Part shown: positions 8,070-16,184 of the stretch, one piece after another
Numbering within the stretch: position 1 is the stretch's first letter
Layout: each line of letters opens with the position of its first letter
The notes under the pieces: model-generated
Database searches by the model: none
The model's input: the letters and a program-made list of their open reading frames with translations, nothing else
What the model was told of the DNA's origin: nothing
Made by a program: the position numbers and the translations under genes
Assembly: GCA_945874535.1 (NCBI GenBank)
Contig: CAMCGZ010000003.1
Coordinates: 81,476-145,475 of the forward strand
Source of the DNA: Bdellovibrio sp. ZAP7
GTDB lineage: Bacteria > Bdellovibrionota > UBA1018 > CAIMNF01
Length of the DNA stretch: 64,000 nt
Direction of reading: 5' to 3'

Positions 8070-9227
8070 ATGGCATATGACTTCAATCAAAGAATGAATT
8101 TTAACTTTCCGACTTCGATCCGTTTCGGTAACGGGGTGATCGACGAACTCGGTCCACATCTCTCCCAAGAAAAGCTGAAACACGTGCTTTTGGTTTCGGA
8201 TCCCGGACTCATCAAACTTCCTGTATTCGAACAGGTTTCTTCACTGCTCCGCAACGCGGGACTTCGGGTCACGTCTTTTTCGGAAATCGCCAAGAACCCT
8301 GTGAAATCGAATGTACTGAAGGGTGCCGATCTCTTTCACTCTTCCGGGTGTGACTGTATCGTAGGATTCGGAGGTGGAGCCTCCATGGACGTTGCGCGCG
8401 CGATCGCCCTCAAAGTCCACCATCCTCTCGATCTGTTCGATTATGATGATGCCATCGGAGGCGACCGTCATGTCACCGAAACCGTTCCCTACTTCGTCAC
8501 GGTTCCCACGACTTCCGGTACCGGTTCCGAGGTGGGACGATCCACCGTCATCGCTGACGACGTGACTCACGAGAAGAAAATCCTGTTCTCTCCACGACTG
8601 ATGGCACGCAAGGTGTTTGCCGATCCTGCACTGACCATGGGCCTTCCTCTCTTCGTCACTGCCACCACCGGAATGGATGCGCTCACACATTGTGTCGAAG
8701 CCTACCTTGCGAAGGGATTCTCTCCCTTATGTGACGGTGTCGCACTCGAAGGCATCCGCCTCATCGCGGACTCGCTCGAGTGTGCGACACACGCCCCGGA
8801 CCTCGAGTCCCGATCAAAAATGATGATGGGTGCCCTGATGGGGGCCACTGCATTTCAAAAAGGGCTCGGCGTCGTTCATTCACTGGCTCATCCCCTGTCC
8901 ACACTGGTGGACATGCACCACGGTCTGGCCAATGCGGTGATGATCCCGTACGGAATGGAGTTCAACGCACCGGTTTCGGCCCCTCGTATGAAAACCATCG
9001 CAAGGACGATCGGTCTTGAAGACGAATCTGCAGATGGCTTCGTGCGTTGGCTTCACGAGACGAATGCCAAATTGGGCATCCCGGCTTCACTGGCCCTACT
9101 GGGTGTGACTCCTGAACATGTCGAAAAACTTTCGTCACTGGCGATTGCCGATCCTTGCCACGGATCGAATGAGCGGCCCGTCACCCGGGAGGATTTCGCG
9201 TCGTTGTACCGGAAGGCTCTGGCATGA
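8070..9227 (+). CDS. Iron-dependent (group III) alcohol dehydrogenase
   Basis: 385 residues from an ATG preceded by GAGGAAA. The NAD-binding GGGASMD is at about 101-107 and PTTSGTGSEV at about 146-155. Metal ligands are intact: D203 and H207 (GMDALTHCVEAY), H270 (GVVHSLAHP) and H284 (MHHG), matching the FucO pattern. The enzyme oxidises a primary alcohol to an aldehyde with NAD(P). In this operon the natural substrate would be a gamma-glutamyl amino alcohol made by the upstream ligase. It begins 10 bases after the ligase and overlaps the hydrolase start. Confidence 0.9.
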   Translation: MAYDFNQRMNFNFPTSIRFGNGVIDELGPHLSQEKLKHVLLVSDPGLIKLPVFEQVSSLLRNAGLRVTSFSEIAKNPVKSNVLKGADLFHSSGCDCIVGFGGGASMDVARAIALKVHHPLDLFDYDDAIGGDRHVTETVPYFVTVPTTSGTGSEVGRSTVIADDVTHEKKILFSPRLMARKVFADPALTMGLPLFVTATTGMDALTHCVEAYLAKGFSPLCDGVALEGIRLIADSLECATHAPDLESRSKMMMGALMGATAFQKGLGVVHSLAHPLSTLVDMHHGLANAVMIPYGMEFNAPVSAPRMKTIARTIGLEDESADGFVRWLHETNAKLGIPASLALLGVTPEHVEKLSSLAIADPCHGSNERPVTREDFASLYRKALA

Positions 9228-9970
9228 TCCGGATCGGTGTCTCGGCGTGTTTCATGTACCCGGATCCGTCGAGGACGGTCTTCGGTCACAAGCAACTCTC
9301 CTACTTCGAGCACGACATGAGCCGTTGGTTGGCCCGCACCGGAGTGATGCCGATCCTGATTCCCGACCTGACATCCGACCGACTCATTCCCTACCTCGAA
9401 CAGATGGATGCATTCGTATTCCAGGGTGGCGCCGACATCGCTCCCGGCACCTATGGCGCTACTCCGATTGAAAACGGACGCTGGCCGGGGGATTCGCATC
9501 GAGACCGCTATGAATTGACCTTGATGGACTGGGCTTTCCGAAGCCGAAAACCGGTTTTGGCCATTTGCCGTGGTTTTCAGCTCATGAATGTTTATTTTGG
9601 CGGAACCCTTTACCAGGATCTGAAAATCGAGACCGGAACACCGGTCGAGCATCGGAACGCCGAGACCTACGACCGGGTGAACCACGAAGTCGAGTGCCCC
9701 GCAGGCAGTCTCCTCCGGGTGATTTACGGACAAGAACGCTTCCGGGTAAACAGCGTCCATCATCAAGGAGTGAAGACCCTTGGAAAGAACCTCAAAGTGG
9801 ACGCCCACAGCTTGGACGACGGACTGATCGAAGCCTTCCATTACGAAGGACCGGAGCCGGTCTCGTTTCAGGGGGTGCAGTGGCACCCGGAGTTTTCCCA
9901 CACGCTTGGCACGCAAATCATCAGTCCCGAGCCATTGCTCGATCGTTTTTTGAAGGAGATTCGAAAATGA
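9224..9970 (+). CDS. PuuD-like gamma-glutamyl hydrolase (peptidase C26)
   Basis: 248 residues, a class I glutamine amidotransferase-like fold acting as a hydrolase. The nucleophile elbow AICRGFQLMN places Cys at 115, and VQWHPEF supplies His221 and Glu223; FQGGADIAP is also family-typical. PuuD and Ipu relatives cut gamma-glutamyl-GABA or similar amides to glutamate plus an amino acid. Here the expected substrate is gamma-glutamylglycine if ethanolamine enters the pathway. It overlaps both neighbours by four bases (ATGA), which argues for stoichiometric coupled translation. Confidence 0.88.
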   Translation: MIRIGVSACFMYPDPSRTVFGHKQLSYFEHDMSRWLARTGVMPILIPDLTSDRLIPYLEQMDAFVFQGGADIAPGTYGATPIENGRWPGDSHRDRYELTLMDWAFRSRKPVLAICRGFQLMNVYFGGTLYQDLKIETGTPVEHRNAETYDRVNHEVECPAGSLLRVIYGQERFRVNSVHHQGVKTLGKNLKVDAHSLDDGLIEAFHYEGPEPVSFQGVQWHPEFSHTLGTQIISPEPLLDRFLKEIRK

Positions 9971-11334
9971 AGATCATGAACCCCGCCACGGGAGAAATGC
10001 TTAAAGAAGTGAAGGAAACTCAGACTGCCGAGATCACCGCTGCCTGGTCTCGGGCGAAAGCAGCCCAAGGCGCTTGGAATGCAAAACCGCTCGAAGAGCG
10101 TTTGGCAGTGATCCGTCGCTACCACGACCTGCTCGACCGGGACGCCGAAACCTTGGCCCGCGACCTTTCGCTTGAAGTCGGAAAACCCCTTCAAGAATCC
10201 AAGAACGAGGTTCAGGGTGCGCGGGGACGGATTCGATTCTTCCTCGAACAGTCCGGCAAGTGGCTCGCTCCCCAATCCATCCGAACCGACGGGAACACGC
10301 GTGAGGAACTCAGCTTTGATCCGCTTGGAGTGATCGCCAATATCTCAGCATGGAACTACCCCTATCACGTCGGAGTCAATGTCTACATTCCCGCATTGAT
10401 TTCGGGAAATGCAGTCCTGTACAAACCATCCGAGTTCGCAACCCTGACCGGCCTGCATATTGCTCGCCTGCTTCATGAGGCCGGAGTCCCGGAAAATGTA
10501 TTCATACCGATCATCGGCGACCGTGTGGCAGGAGAGGCTTTACTCGATTTGCCTCTCGATGGGTATTTTTTCACCGGAAGTTATCGAACAGGGAAACACA
10601 TCGCCGAACGCGTCGCCTCGAAGCTCGTCCCGGTAGGGCTCGAACTCGGCGGCAAGGATCCGCTCTATGTCACCGATGAGATCCAAGATCTCAAAAAAGT
10701 AGCCGGAGCCGTGGCTGAAGGTTGCTTCTACAACAACGGTCAGAGTTGCTGCGCGGTCGAACGGGTTTATGTCCATGAAAAAGTCTACGACGGATTCATC
10801 AAGCATTTCGAAGCGGAGGTTCGTGCGCTCAAGGTCGGGAACCCGATCGAAGCCGGCATCCAACAAGGCTCCTTGACCCGCCCCGCTCACTTGGCATTTC
10901 TGGAAGAGCAGATCTCGGATGCGTTGGCAAAAGGGGCCGAAGTCCTCTGTGGCGGTAAGCGCATCCCGGGTCCGGGTGCTTACTTTGAACCGACGGTTCT
11001 TGTGCATGCCGACCACTCTATGAGAATCATGATGGAGGAGAGTTTCGGACCCGTGATCGGGATCATGAAAGTCCGTGATGATGATGAAGCCATCCGGCTG
11101 ATGCAAGATTGTGAATACGGACTCACTGCTGCGGTCTACTCTGGCAATGAAACGAGGGGGCGGAGTATCCTGAGCCGGATCGATGCCGGAACGTCCTACC
11201 TGAACTGTTGCGATCGGGTCAGTCCCTATCTTCCTTGGGCCGGAAGGAAGCACTCCGGCCTGGGTACCACCCTATCCTGGCTCGGGATCCTGAGCTTTGT
11301 CAGACCTCGCGGATGGCACGTCAGAACTCCATGA
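9967..11334 (+). CDS. NAD-dependent aldehyde dehydrogenase
   Basis: 455 residues from an ATG with GAAGGAGAT directly upstream. Landmarks are the substrate/NAD loop SAWNYPYHVGVN, the Rossmann FTGSYRTGK, the general base Glu226 (GLELGGKDP) and catalytic Cys261 (NNGQSCCAVERV). The family oxidises aldehydes to acids. In this operon it would turn the gamma-glutamyl aminoaldehyde made by the iron alcohol dehydrogenase into a gamma-glutamyl amino acid, paralleling PuuC in putrescine use. In-frame sequence upstream of this start is only a shadow of the hydrolase gene. Confidence 0.9.
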   Translation: MKIMNPATGEMLKEVKETQTAEITAAWSRAKAAQGAWNAKPLEERLAVIRRYHDLLDRDAETLARDLSLEVGKPLQESKNEVQGARGRIRFFLEQSGKWLAPQSIRTDGNTREELSFDPLGVIANISAWNYPYHVGVNVYIPALISGNAVLYKPSEFATLTGLHIARLLHEAGVPENVFIPIIGDRVAGEALLDLPLDGYFFTGSYRTGKHIAERVASKLVPVGLELGGKDPLYVTDEIQDLKKVAGAVAEGCFYNNGQSCCAVERVYVHEKVYDGFIKHFEAEVRALKVGNPIEAGIQQGSLTRPAHLAFLEEQISDALAKGAEVLCGGKRIPGPGAYFEPTVLVHADHSMRIMMEESFGPVIGIMKVRDDDEAIRLMQDCEYGLTAAVYSGNETRGRSILSRIDAGTSYLNCCDRVSPYLPWAGRKHSGLGTTLSWLGILSFVRPRGWHVRTP

Positions 11335-11492
11335 GATTTTGGGCCTTCTTGCTGATCTGGATGATCTACGGGGCATTGATCCTAGTCTTGATCCTGATCC
11401 GGAAAATCCGAAGGCTCGATCCATACGGCATGAATCCCATCCCCTTTCGGCTCCGATTGAGGAACCCATTCCGCACGTTTTTTGACCCCTAA
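11331..11492 (+). CDS. Possible 53-residue single-helix membrane peptide
   Basis: An ATG overlaps the aldehyde dehydrogenase stop (ATGA). It opens a frame whose residues 4-24 (WAFLLIWMIYGALILVLILI) form a convincing membrane helix followed by a basic segment. That is the same coupling seen through the operon. Against it, two thirds of the frame lies antisense to the end of rsmB, so the hydrophobic bias could be an antisense artefact. Confidence 0.3.
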   Translation: MRFWAFLLIWMIYGALILVLILIRKIRRLDPYGMNPIPFRLRLRNPFRTFFDP

Positions 11493-12650
11493 GCCAGCAT
11501 CCAATTTAGGCTCATTCTCGAGTTTGAGCATCGAGCAGGTCGAATACAAAATCAAACCTCCGGGAGCGAGATGTGCTTTGGCCCAATGGAGCAATTCTTC
11601 CTGCTGAAGCGCGAGTCGTTCGACATCATGCCAGCCACGGTTCCACTTGATTTCCGGGTGCTTCCGGATGATTCCAGTGCTCGAGCAAGGAGCGTCGATC
11701 CAGATCAAATCGTAGGTTTGGGAACTGTCCCATATCCGGGCATGGGGTAAAATTTCGATTTTCGCACTGAGACCGAGTCGATCCGCATTCTCCCGGACTC
11801 GGGAGAGCCGATCGTCATCAATGTCTGTGGCGATCACTACATATCCTGCTGAAGCCAGTCCCAGAGTCTTCCCACCGGGAGCCGAGCACAAATCAAGGAT
11901 ACGCGGGGACTTCCACCCCCTGCTCTCGATCGTGGCGATCACTTCCTTGACTAACAACTGATTCGAGATGTCTTGCACATAGCCCGCGGGCTCATCGCCA
12001 CGGAACCCATCATGCAAAATGGTCACCTCATCGCCGCTCCGGTACCAGAGATTGGGACGGTTCAAAACAGCCTCCGAGAATGCGAATGTCCAAGCACTCC
12101 CCCGCTCCTTCCGGAGCTTCTTGAAGAGCCATTCGGGAAGGCTGCACCAGGCGAGCTGCTCTTCGAAAGGACTCTGCTCGGTCACTTTCCAGTTCTGCCA
12201 TTGATCACGCGTGTCGGCCACTTTACGGAGGATGGCATTCGCAAACTTGGAGGGCGCATCACCATCCAGCTGACGAATCGCTTGAACACACTCCGAGACC
12301 ACCAGTGCCGCAGGCGTATCCTGCGCCAGGAGTTGGAAGACTCCGGATTGAAGGAACCGACGGATTTCACCGGTGGGTTTCTTTTTCAGAGAATAAGTGT
12401 CGATGATGAAGTCCAGGCGGCCGCGGTACCGGAGCACTCCGGAGCACAGCTCAAAAATCCAAGACCGGTCGAACTCCTGGAAAGTCGCCCCGCTCTCTCT
12501 GGAAAGTACGGTGGTCATGGCTTCTTCGAGAGGCCCTTTGGAGTTCCCGGCCTGGGCCAGAACCTCCACCGCGAGCTCCCTCAGACGGACCAGCGACTGG
12601 GCATTCTTCTGACCGGAACCGGAGCCCGGACTGTTCTTAGCGGGCGGCAT
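11382..12650 (-). CDS. rsmB: 16S rRNA (cytosine-C5) methyltransferase RsmB/Sun family
   Basis: About 422 residues. An N-terminal NusB-like RNA-binding half (about 15-150) is followed by the methyltransferase half with DLCSAPGGKTLGLA, VIATDIDDDRL, the motif IV IDAPCSSTG and the catalytic-Cys region LILYSTCSM. The enzyme methylates C967 of 16S rRNA in E. coli. The chosen ATG overlaps the sppA end by 14 bases; an ATG at 12662 is an equally possible start. Longer upstream sequence in frame is a shadow of sppA. The C-terminus (GDGIHAVWI) is shortened relative to some homologues. Confidence 0.9.
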   Translation of the reverse strand: MPPAKNSPGSGSGQKNAQSLVRLRELAVEVLAQAGNSKGPLEEAMTTVLSRESGATFQEFDRSWIFELCSGVLRYRGRLDFIIDTYSLKKKPTGEIRRFLQSGVFQLLAQDTPAALVVSECVQAIRQLDGDAPSKFANAILRKVADTRDQWQNWKVTEQSPFEEQLAWCSLPEWLFKKLRKERGSAWTFAFSEAVLNRPNLWYRSGDEVTILHDGFRGDEPAGYVQDISNQLLVKEVIATIESRGWKSPRILDLCSAPGGKTLGLASAGYVVIATDIDDDRLSRVRENADRLGLSAKIEILPHARIWDSSQTYDLIWIDAPCSSTGIIRKHPEIKWNRGWHDVERLALQQEELLHWAKAHLAPGGLILYSTCSMLKLENEPKLDAGLGVKKRAEWVPQSEPKGDGIHAVWIEPSDFPDQDQD

Positions 12651-13644
12651 TCCAGATCGCATAGAGCCCCGCAGGGAGCACTCTCGCCTCGTTCGCACCA
12701 CCGACCAAGCGTACGGCCATTTTGCTGACCAAACGATCGATGATGCTGCTCTCTTCCTCTTCAAATCCCTCTTCTTCGTCTTGGGAACCCATCAGGAGAT
12801 CCTGCAATCCTTTCATTTTTCTGATGGGATACACGACTTGGGCCTTGCCCTTGAATCCCGCCTCTTTGGAAATGTAGCGGATCGCGTCTTCCAGGGTCCC
12901 GAGCTCGTCTACCAACTTCAATTTGAGTGCCTGAGTCCCGGTGAAGACTCGCCCATCCGCAACTGCCGTGACCTCTTCAGCTGAAAGCTTCCGCCCCTCG
13001 GCCACTGCAGCTTTGAACTGCCCGAGAGTGTCCATCACCAGTGCCTGGAAATACTCGCGCTCTTCGGGCGACAAATCGCGCCAGTCGGCGCCACTGTCTT
13101 TGAATTTGCCGGTCTTGACCGAATAACGCTCCACCTTGGCCCATTCATAGAGTTTCCGGAGGTTCATGAATTCCATGATCACCCCGATGGATCCGGTCAG
13201 AGTTCCGGCATTCGCGAACACCCGCTTGGAGCCGGCGGCAATGTAATAGGCTCCGGAGGCAGCCACGCTTCCCATCGAAACCACCAGTGGTTTTTTGAAT
13301 CGCTTCACCGCTTCATAGATTTCTTGCGAAGGAGCAACTGCGCCACCGGGTGAATTCAAACGGAGCACCACCGCCTTGATGGACTTGTCTTCTTCAGCGT
13401 CCTTCAGGTTCCGGAGGGCTTTCTTGGACTCCAGGATGACGCCTTTCACTTCGATCACGGCGATCCGTTCGTTCTTGTCGGCGAACATCTTTTGTTGATC
13501 CCCGTTTTTCCAATGATCACCGCCCTTCATGAAATAATAGACAAAGGAGAAGATCAGAAAAAACCCGAAGAGCACGGCCGAGAGCCCGAGGACGAGAGCC
13601 AGGGGATTCACATTCCGCTTTTTGATTTCACTCATGATTTCCAT
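12637..13644 (-). CDS. sppA: Signal peptide peptidase SppA (short form)
   Basis: 335 residues with one N-terminal membrane anchor (about 14-38). The serine-lysine dyad is visible: Ser130 in MGSVAASGAYYIA and Lys182 in KTGKFKDSG, with the 52-residue spacing seen in Bacillus SppA. LNSPGGAV and TLTGSIGVI are conserved ClpP-fold loops. The enzyme degrades leftover signal peptides at the membrane. Only one catalytic domain is present, unlike the duplicated E. coli form. The start could be the internal ATG at 13635. It is cotranscribed with rsmB. Confidence 0.93.
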   Translation of the reverse strand: MEIMSEIKKRNVNPLALVLGLSAVLFGFFLIFSFVYYFMKGGDHWKNGDQQKMFADKNERIAVIEVKGVILESKKALRNLKDAEEDKSIKAVVLRLNSPGGAVAPSQEIYEAVKRFKKPLVVSMGSVAASGAYYIAAGSKRVFANAGTLTGSIGVIMEFMNLRKLYEWAKVERYSVKTGKFKDSGADWRDLSPEEREYFQALVMDTLGQFKAAVAEGRKLSAEEVTAVADGRVFTGTQALKLKLVDELGTLEDAIRYISKEAGFKGKAQVVYPIRKMKGLQDLLMGSQDEEEGFEEEESSIIDRLVSKMAVRLVGGANEARVLPAGLYAIWNAAR

Positions 13645-13746
13645 TCTACCCGGTAACCCTCAGAATACACTGACAAAGGTTTGCCGAGCCCTCACTCGGG
13701 CCACGCCTAATGCGCCGCACAAAAACACCTTGCCTGCACTTTCTTC

Positions 13747-13775
13747 TTGAATCTTCAGCCCCCCTCGATTAGAAA
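13747..13775 (+). promoter_or_regulatory. Candidate promoter of tRNA-Glu
   Basis: TTGAAT (13747-13752) and TAGAAA (13770-13775) with a 17-base spacer lie about 20 bases before the tRNA. This is a reasonable sigma-70-type arrangement; it is seen only by eye. Confidence 0.4.
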
Positions 13776-13795
13776 AAGAGCTCCTCTAAATATGC

Positions 13796-13871
13796 GTCCC
13801 CATCGTCTAGAGGCCTAGGACACCGCCTTTTCACGGCAGTAACCGGGGTTCGACTCCCCGTGGGGACGCCA
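13796..13871 (+). tRNA. tRNA-Glu (anticodon UUC)
   Basis: A 76-base cloverleaf with the CCA encoded. Acceptor arms 13796-13802 and 13861-13867 pair perfectly, the T arm is CGGGG/CCCCG, and the anticodon TTC is at 13830-13832. The D-arm region closely matches bacterial tRNA-Glu. One irregularity: the anticodon stem CCGCC/GGCAG has a C-A mismatch (C13824 opposite A13838) where relatives have C-G. Confidence 0.96.
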
Positions 13872-13880
13872 AATAAAAAT

Positions 13881-13908
13881 GCCTGCATCACCCGATGCGG
13901 GCTTTTTT
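13881..13908 (+). terminator. Rho-independent terminator after tRNA-Glu
   Basis: A 9-bp stem (13881-13889 with 13894-13902, one G-T pair) closed by an ACCC loop and followed by six T. It ends the tRNA-Glu transcript. Confidence 0.9.
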
Positions 13909-14049
13909 ATTTGGCGCGCTTATAGAAAACAAGAACCGCGCGGGAGGGAGCGATAGACACCGAAGCTCAAGGGTTCGCCACAGGAGGGGGTGGCTGATTT
14001 TTTGCTGCATTTGACAACAGCAAGAATTGAACTGATTATTTTGAAGGTG

Positions 14050-14627
14050 ATGACTAAAAACTTCGAACGAGTTTCCTGATCCTGGGTATCATTCTTTTGA
14101 CATCAGCATGCGGTAGTGATGATGCGAAAGTCACTTTGCGTTTCGGCGGCACAGCCTCTAGCAGCCTCTTCGACCTGATGATCCCCAGAGCCTTTGCTGC
14201 CGTGAGTAGTGTGCAACTCTGCTTAAAAAGGCTAAGATTCAAGCAGCAGGACTCCAGTGAAAGTAGCGCGTCTGATAATAGTGATTTTTCTCCTGGAAAA
14301 ATCACTATCTCTGCATCTGGGGGCGAAATCGGGTCCATCACCCTTCCTGCAGCAACTTACAAACGAGTTGAATTTGACCTCGAACCAGACTGCGACAATG
14401 CCGGCTTAACAAGCTTTGCTGCATCAATCGACAATTCCAATTCAAGTAACATTCAAACGACCGAAACCACCACCATCCGATTCAGGGGAAGTTTCGAAGC
14501 CGACGGTAGTGATGCTGTCTTGACCCTCGCTATTTCGAGTATTCTTGCTGCTGTGGATTCATTGACCAGCGCATCCAACTCCAGCGCAGTCAAGTCAGCT
14601 CTCGAATCTGCAAGTGGGTCATTTTAA
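14050..14627 (+). CDS. Small lipoprotein with an apparent one-base frame break in its signal peptide
   Basis: The ATG at 14050, preceded by GAAGG, starts a frame that stops after eight codons. One extra A in the A5 run at 14056-14060 would join it to the long downstream frame. The product would then begin MTKKLRTSFLILGIILL followed by TSAC, a textbook lipoprotein signal peptide whose lipobox Cys precedes GSDDAKV. The mature part is about 170 residues, Ser-rich and beta-like, with an FGGTASSS segment and a Cys-poor body, of no recognised family. A TTG at 14097 would skip the signal peptide and is less credible. It may be a sequencing indel, slippage or a pseudogene. Confidence 0.6.
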
Positions 14628-14748
14628 AATGGCAGGCTTCCGGATTGCCTTCACGAATGCACTTTCCTGCTCTCATGAGAATGAACCAGGTTTCTCAAGA
14701 GATTAGGAATCTGCTGGGTCGACACCTCCATTAAGGGGTCTTGCAAGA

Positions 14749-15213
14749 TTGCCACAAACACCAGATGATTGGGTTGTGGCTACTTACAAAAGACAGCTTA
14801 AAAATTACCTGATCGAACCCGAGTTTCAGCTGAAGTTGATCTCCTACTTCGCCGGACTTTTTGTTTTCACCACGATCACCCTTTATTCCACGGTCTTCAT
14901 CTTCTTCTGGAGACTGCGTCAAAAGGCACTCAGCGTAGGCATTCCGGAAGGACACATCTTTTTCCAATTCATCGGCAATGAGAAGCGGGATCTCGACCTC
15001 ACCTTCGCGCTACTGGCATTCGTGAATTTGATCGTACTGATCGGCGTTGGCGTGGTGGTTTCCCACCGGATCGCCGGGCCTCTTCATAAGCTGAAGGGCT
15101 ACCTGACCCGGGTGATCTCGCCAGAAGGGCCGGAATTCAAACTCCGCAAGAACGACTTTCTAAGGGATTTGGAGCCAGTCGTAAACGAGTTGAAAACCCG
15201 GATCAAAGAATGA
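14749..15213 (+). CDS. Two-helix membrane protein with HAMP-like segment
   Basis: 154 residues from a TTG with AAGGGG about 10 bases upstream. Two membrane helices (about 31-55 and 82-104) are followed by SHRIAGPLHKLKGYL and a helical tail. That resembles the first half of a HAMP linker, but no kinase or chemoreceptor output domain follows. Similar short HAMP-like proteins occur in delta-type bacteria; role unknown. It is coupled to the next lipoprotein gene by an ATGA overlap. Confidence 0.7.
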   Translation: MPQTPDDWVVATYKRQLKNYLIEPEFQLKLISYFAGLFVFTTITLYSTVFIFFWRLRQKALSVGIPEGHIFFQFIGNEKRDLDLTFALLAFVNLIVLIGVGVVVSHRIAGPLHKLKGYLTRVISPEGPEFKLRKNDFLRDLEPVVNELKTRIKE

Positions 15214-15479
15214 TCAGACTCGTTCTCCTCACTTTATTGTGTTCATCCTGTTCCATGACCACACCGGCTCCCGGCTCATCGTTTGCCATGGAAGAGCTCG
15301 TTCTGATCGAGTTCGCAGCCCGATTGGAGGAGGACTACCATCGCCTTCATCCAGGCCAATCATCAGCGCCGATTTCCGCCAACGAGGGGAAAAGCATCTC
15401 TCCTCCACCGACAGATGTCGGATCGGACGAAGCCCACGAACCGGTTCGGGAACCGGTTCAATACGATCACGGCCAATGA
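15210..15479 (+). CDS. Small lipoprotein
   Basis: 89 residues. MIRLVLLTLLCSSC is a short lipoprotein signal peptide with the lipid-anchored Cys near residue 11 or 14. The mature region is polar, with a helical stretch (LVLIEFAARLEEDYHRLH) and a Pro/Glu-rich disordered tail. It is translationally coupled to the preceding HAMP-like membrane protein, so the two may act together at the envelope. No family recognised. Confidence 0.65.
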   Translation: MIRLVLLTLLCSSCSMTTPAPGSSFAMEELVLIEFAARLEEDYHRLHPGQSSAPISANEGKSISPPPTDVGSDEAHEPVREPVQYDHGQ

Positions 15480-15482
15480 ACT

Positions 15483-16184
15483 TCAGTTACCGAGCTGCTG
15501 CCACTCGGGCGACATACAGAGCGTGATCATCACAGACCGCCACTTCCCAAGCTGAGTCGGTTTCCTTTCTGCGACACCCATCAGGGCTTGAATCACCTCG
15601 CCCGAAGGCTCTTCAAGTCGGTAAAAAATCCGATATGCTTTCTTGATCGACTCCGGTGACGGTGCATGAATCGATTGCTCGGCCTGACTTGCGTTCCACC
15701 CTGGAAAAACCTGTTCCATCAGGCGGGTGATTCGCAATGTGGCTGTCCCCCCGATCAAGCGCTCGCATAGCCTGGTGGTGAGTGCGAACCGCATCGGATT
15801 TGAAAGAGCTGGAAGGATCGGTGTGATGTCGTTGTTGCACTCTTTACCCGGAAACTCCCGCTTCACTCCCCCTGAGGCTGAATCCAAAATCTCTGAAGCT
15901 TCGTACAAATCACAGGATCCACCGTAATCCCCTTGGTAAATAATCGATACAAATTCGGAATAGTCCGGATCATTCGCCGAGACACGGAAAATTTCCTCCA
16001 TTGTCGTCCGGATCACTCGCCGATCCCCGATCTGGGACTCTACCGGGTACTCCGTATCCATCAACTTGGCTGAAGCGATCGACCTGGCAGTATGATCATT
16101 GAATTTGAGTTCAGAGATGTTCGGGGTACACGCAGCCAACCCGAACAAGCCGAGAATTGCCGGTAAGAATCGCTTCTCAGACAT
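15483..16184 (-). CDS. Lipoprotein of the DUF1501-like/CxxCH operon
   Basis: 233 residues with lipobox LFGLAAC (Cys about 19). The mature domain has several Cys residues (GGSCDLYE, GKECNND, TTRLCERL) and a helical C-terminal half ending with SVMITLCMSPEWQQLG. No named family was recognised. Its start overlaps the end of the Tat-exported DUF1501-like gene by 8 bases, and that gene overlaps the CxxCH gene, so all three form one operon. It probably anchors or escorts the two partners in the periplasm or outer membrane; this is inference. Confidence 0.75.
   Translation of the reverse strand: MSEKRFLPAILGLFGLAACTPNISELKFNDHTARSIASAKLMDTEYPVESQIGDRRVIRTTMEEIFRVSANDPDYSEFVSIIYQGDYGGSCDLYEASEILDSASGGVKREFPGKECNNDITPILPALSNPMRFALTTRLCERLIGGTATLRITRLMEQVFPGWNASQAEQSIHAPSPESIKKAYRIFYRLEEPSGEVIQALMGVAERKPTQLGKWRSVMITLCMSPEWQQLGN

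Noticed and set aside
9053..9916. 287-codon frame antisense to the alcohol dehydrogenase and hydrolase genes
   Set aside because: Both sense genes have complete catalytic motifs; the antisense product looks like a codon shadow.
9565..9966. In-frame upstream extension of the aldehyde dehydrogenase
   Set aside because: It lies inside the hydrolase gene in another frame; the ATG at 9967 has a strong ribosome site and starts family homology.
14011..14039. TTGACA, 17 bases, GATTAT as a promoter for the small lipoprotein
   Set aside because: The start site it predicts (about 14046) would lie inside the ribosome site of the ATG at 14050, so its use is doubtful.
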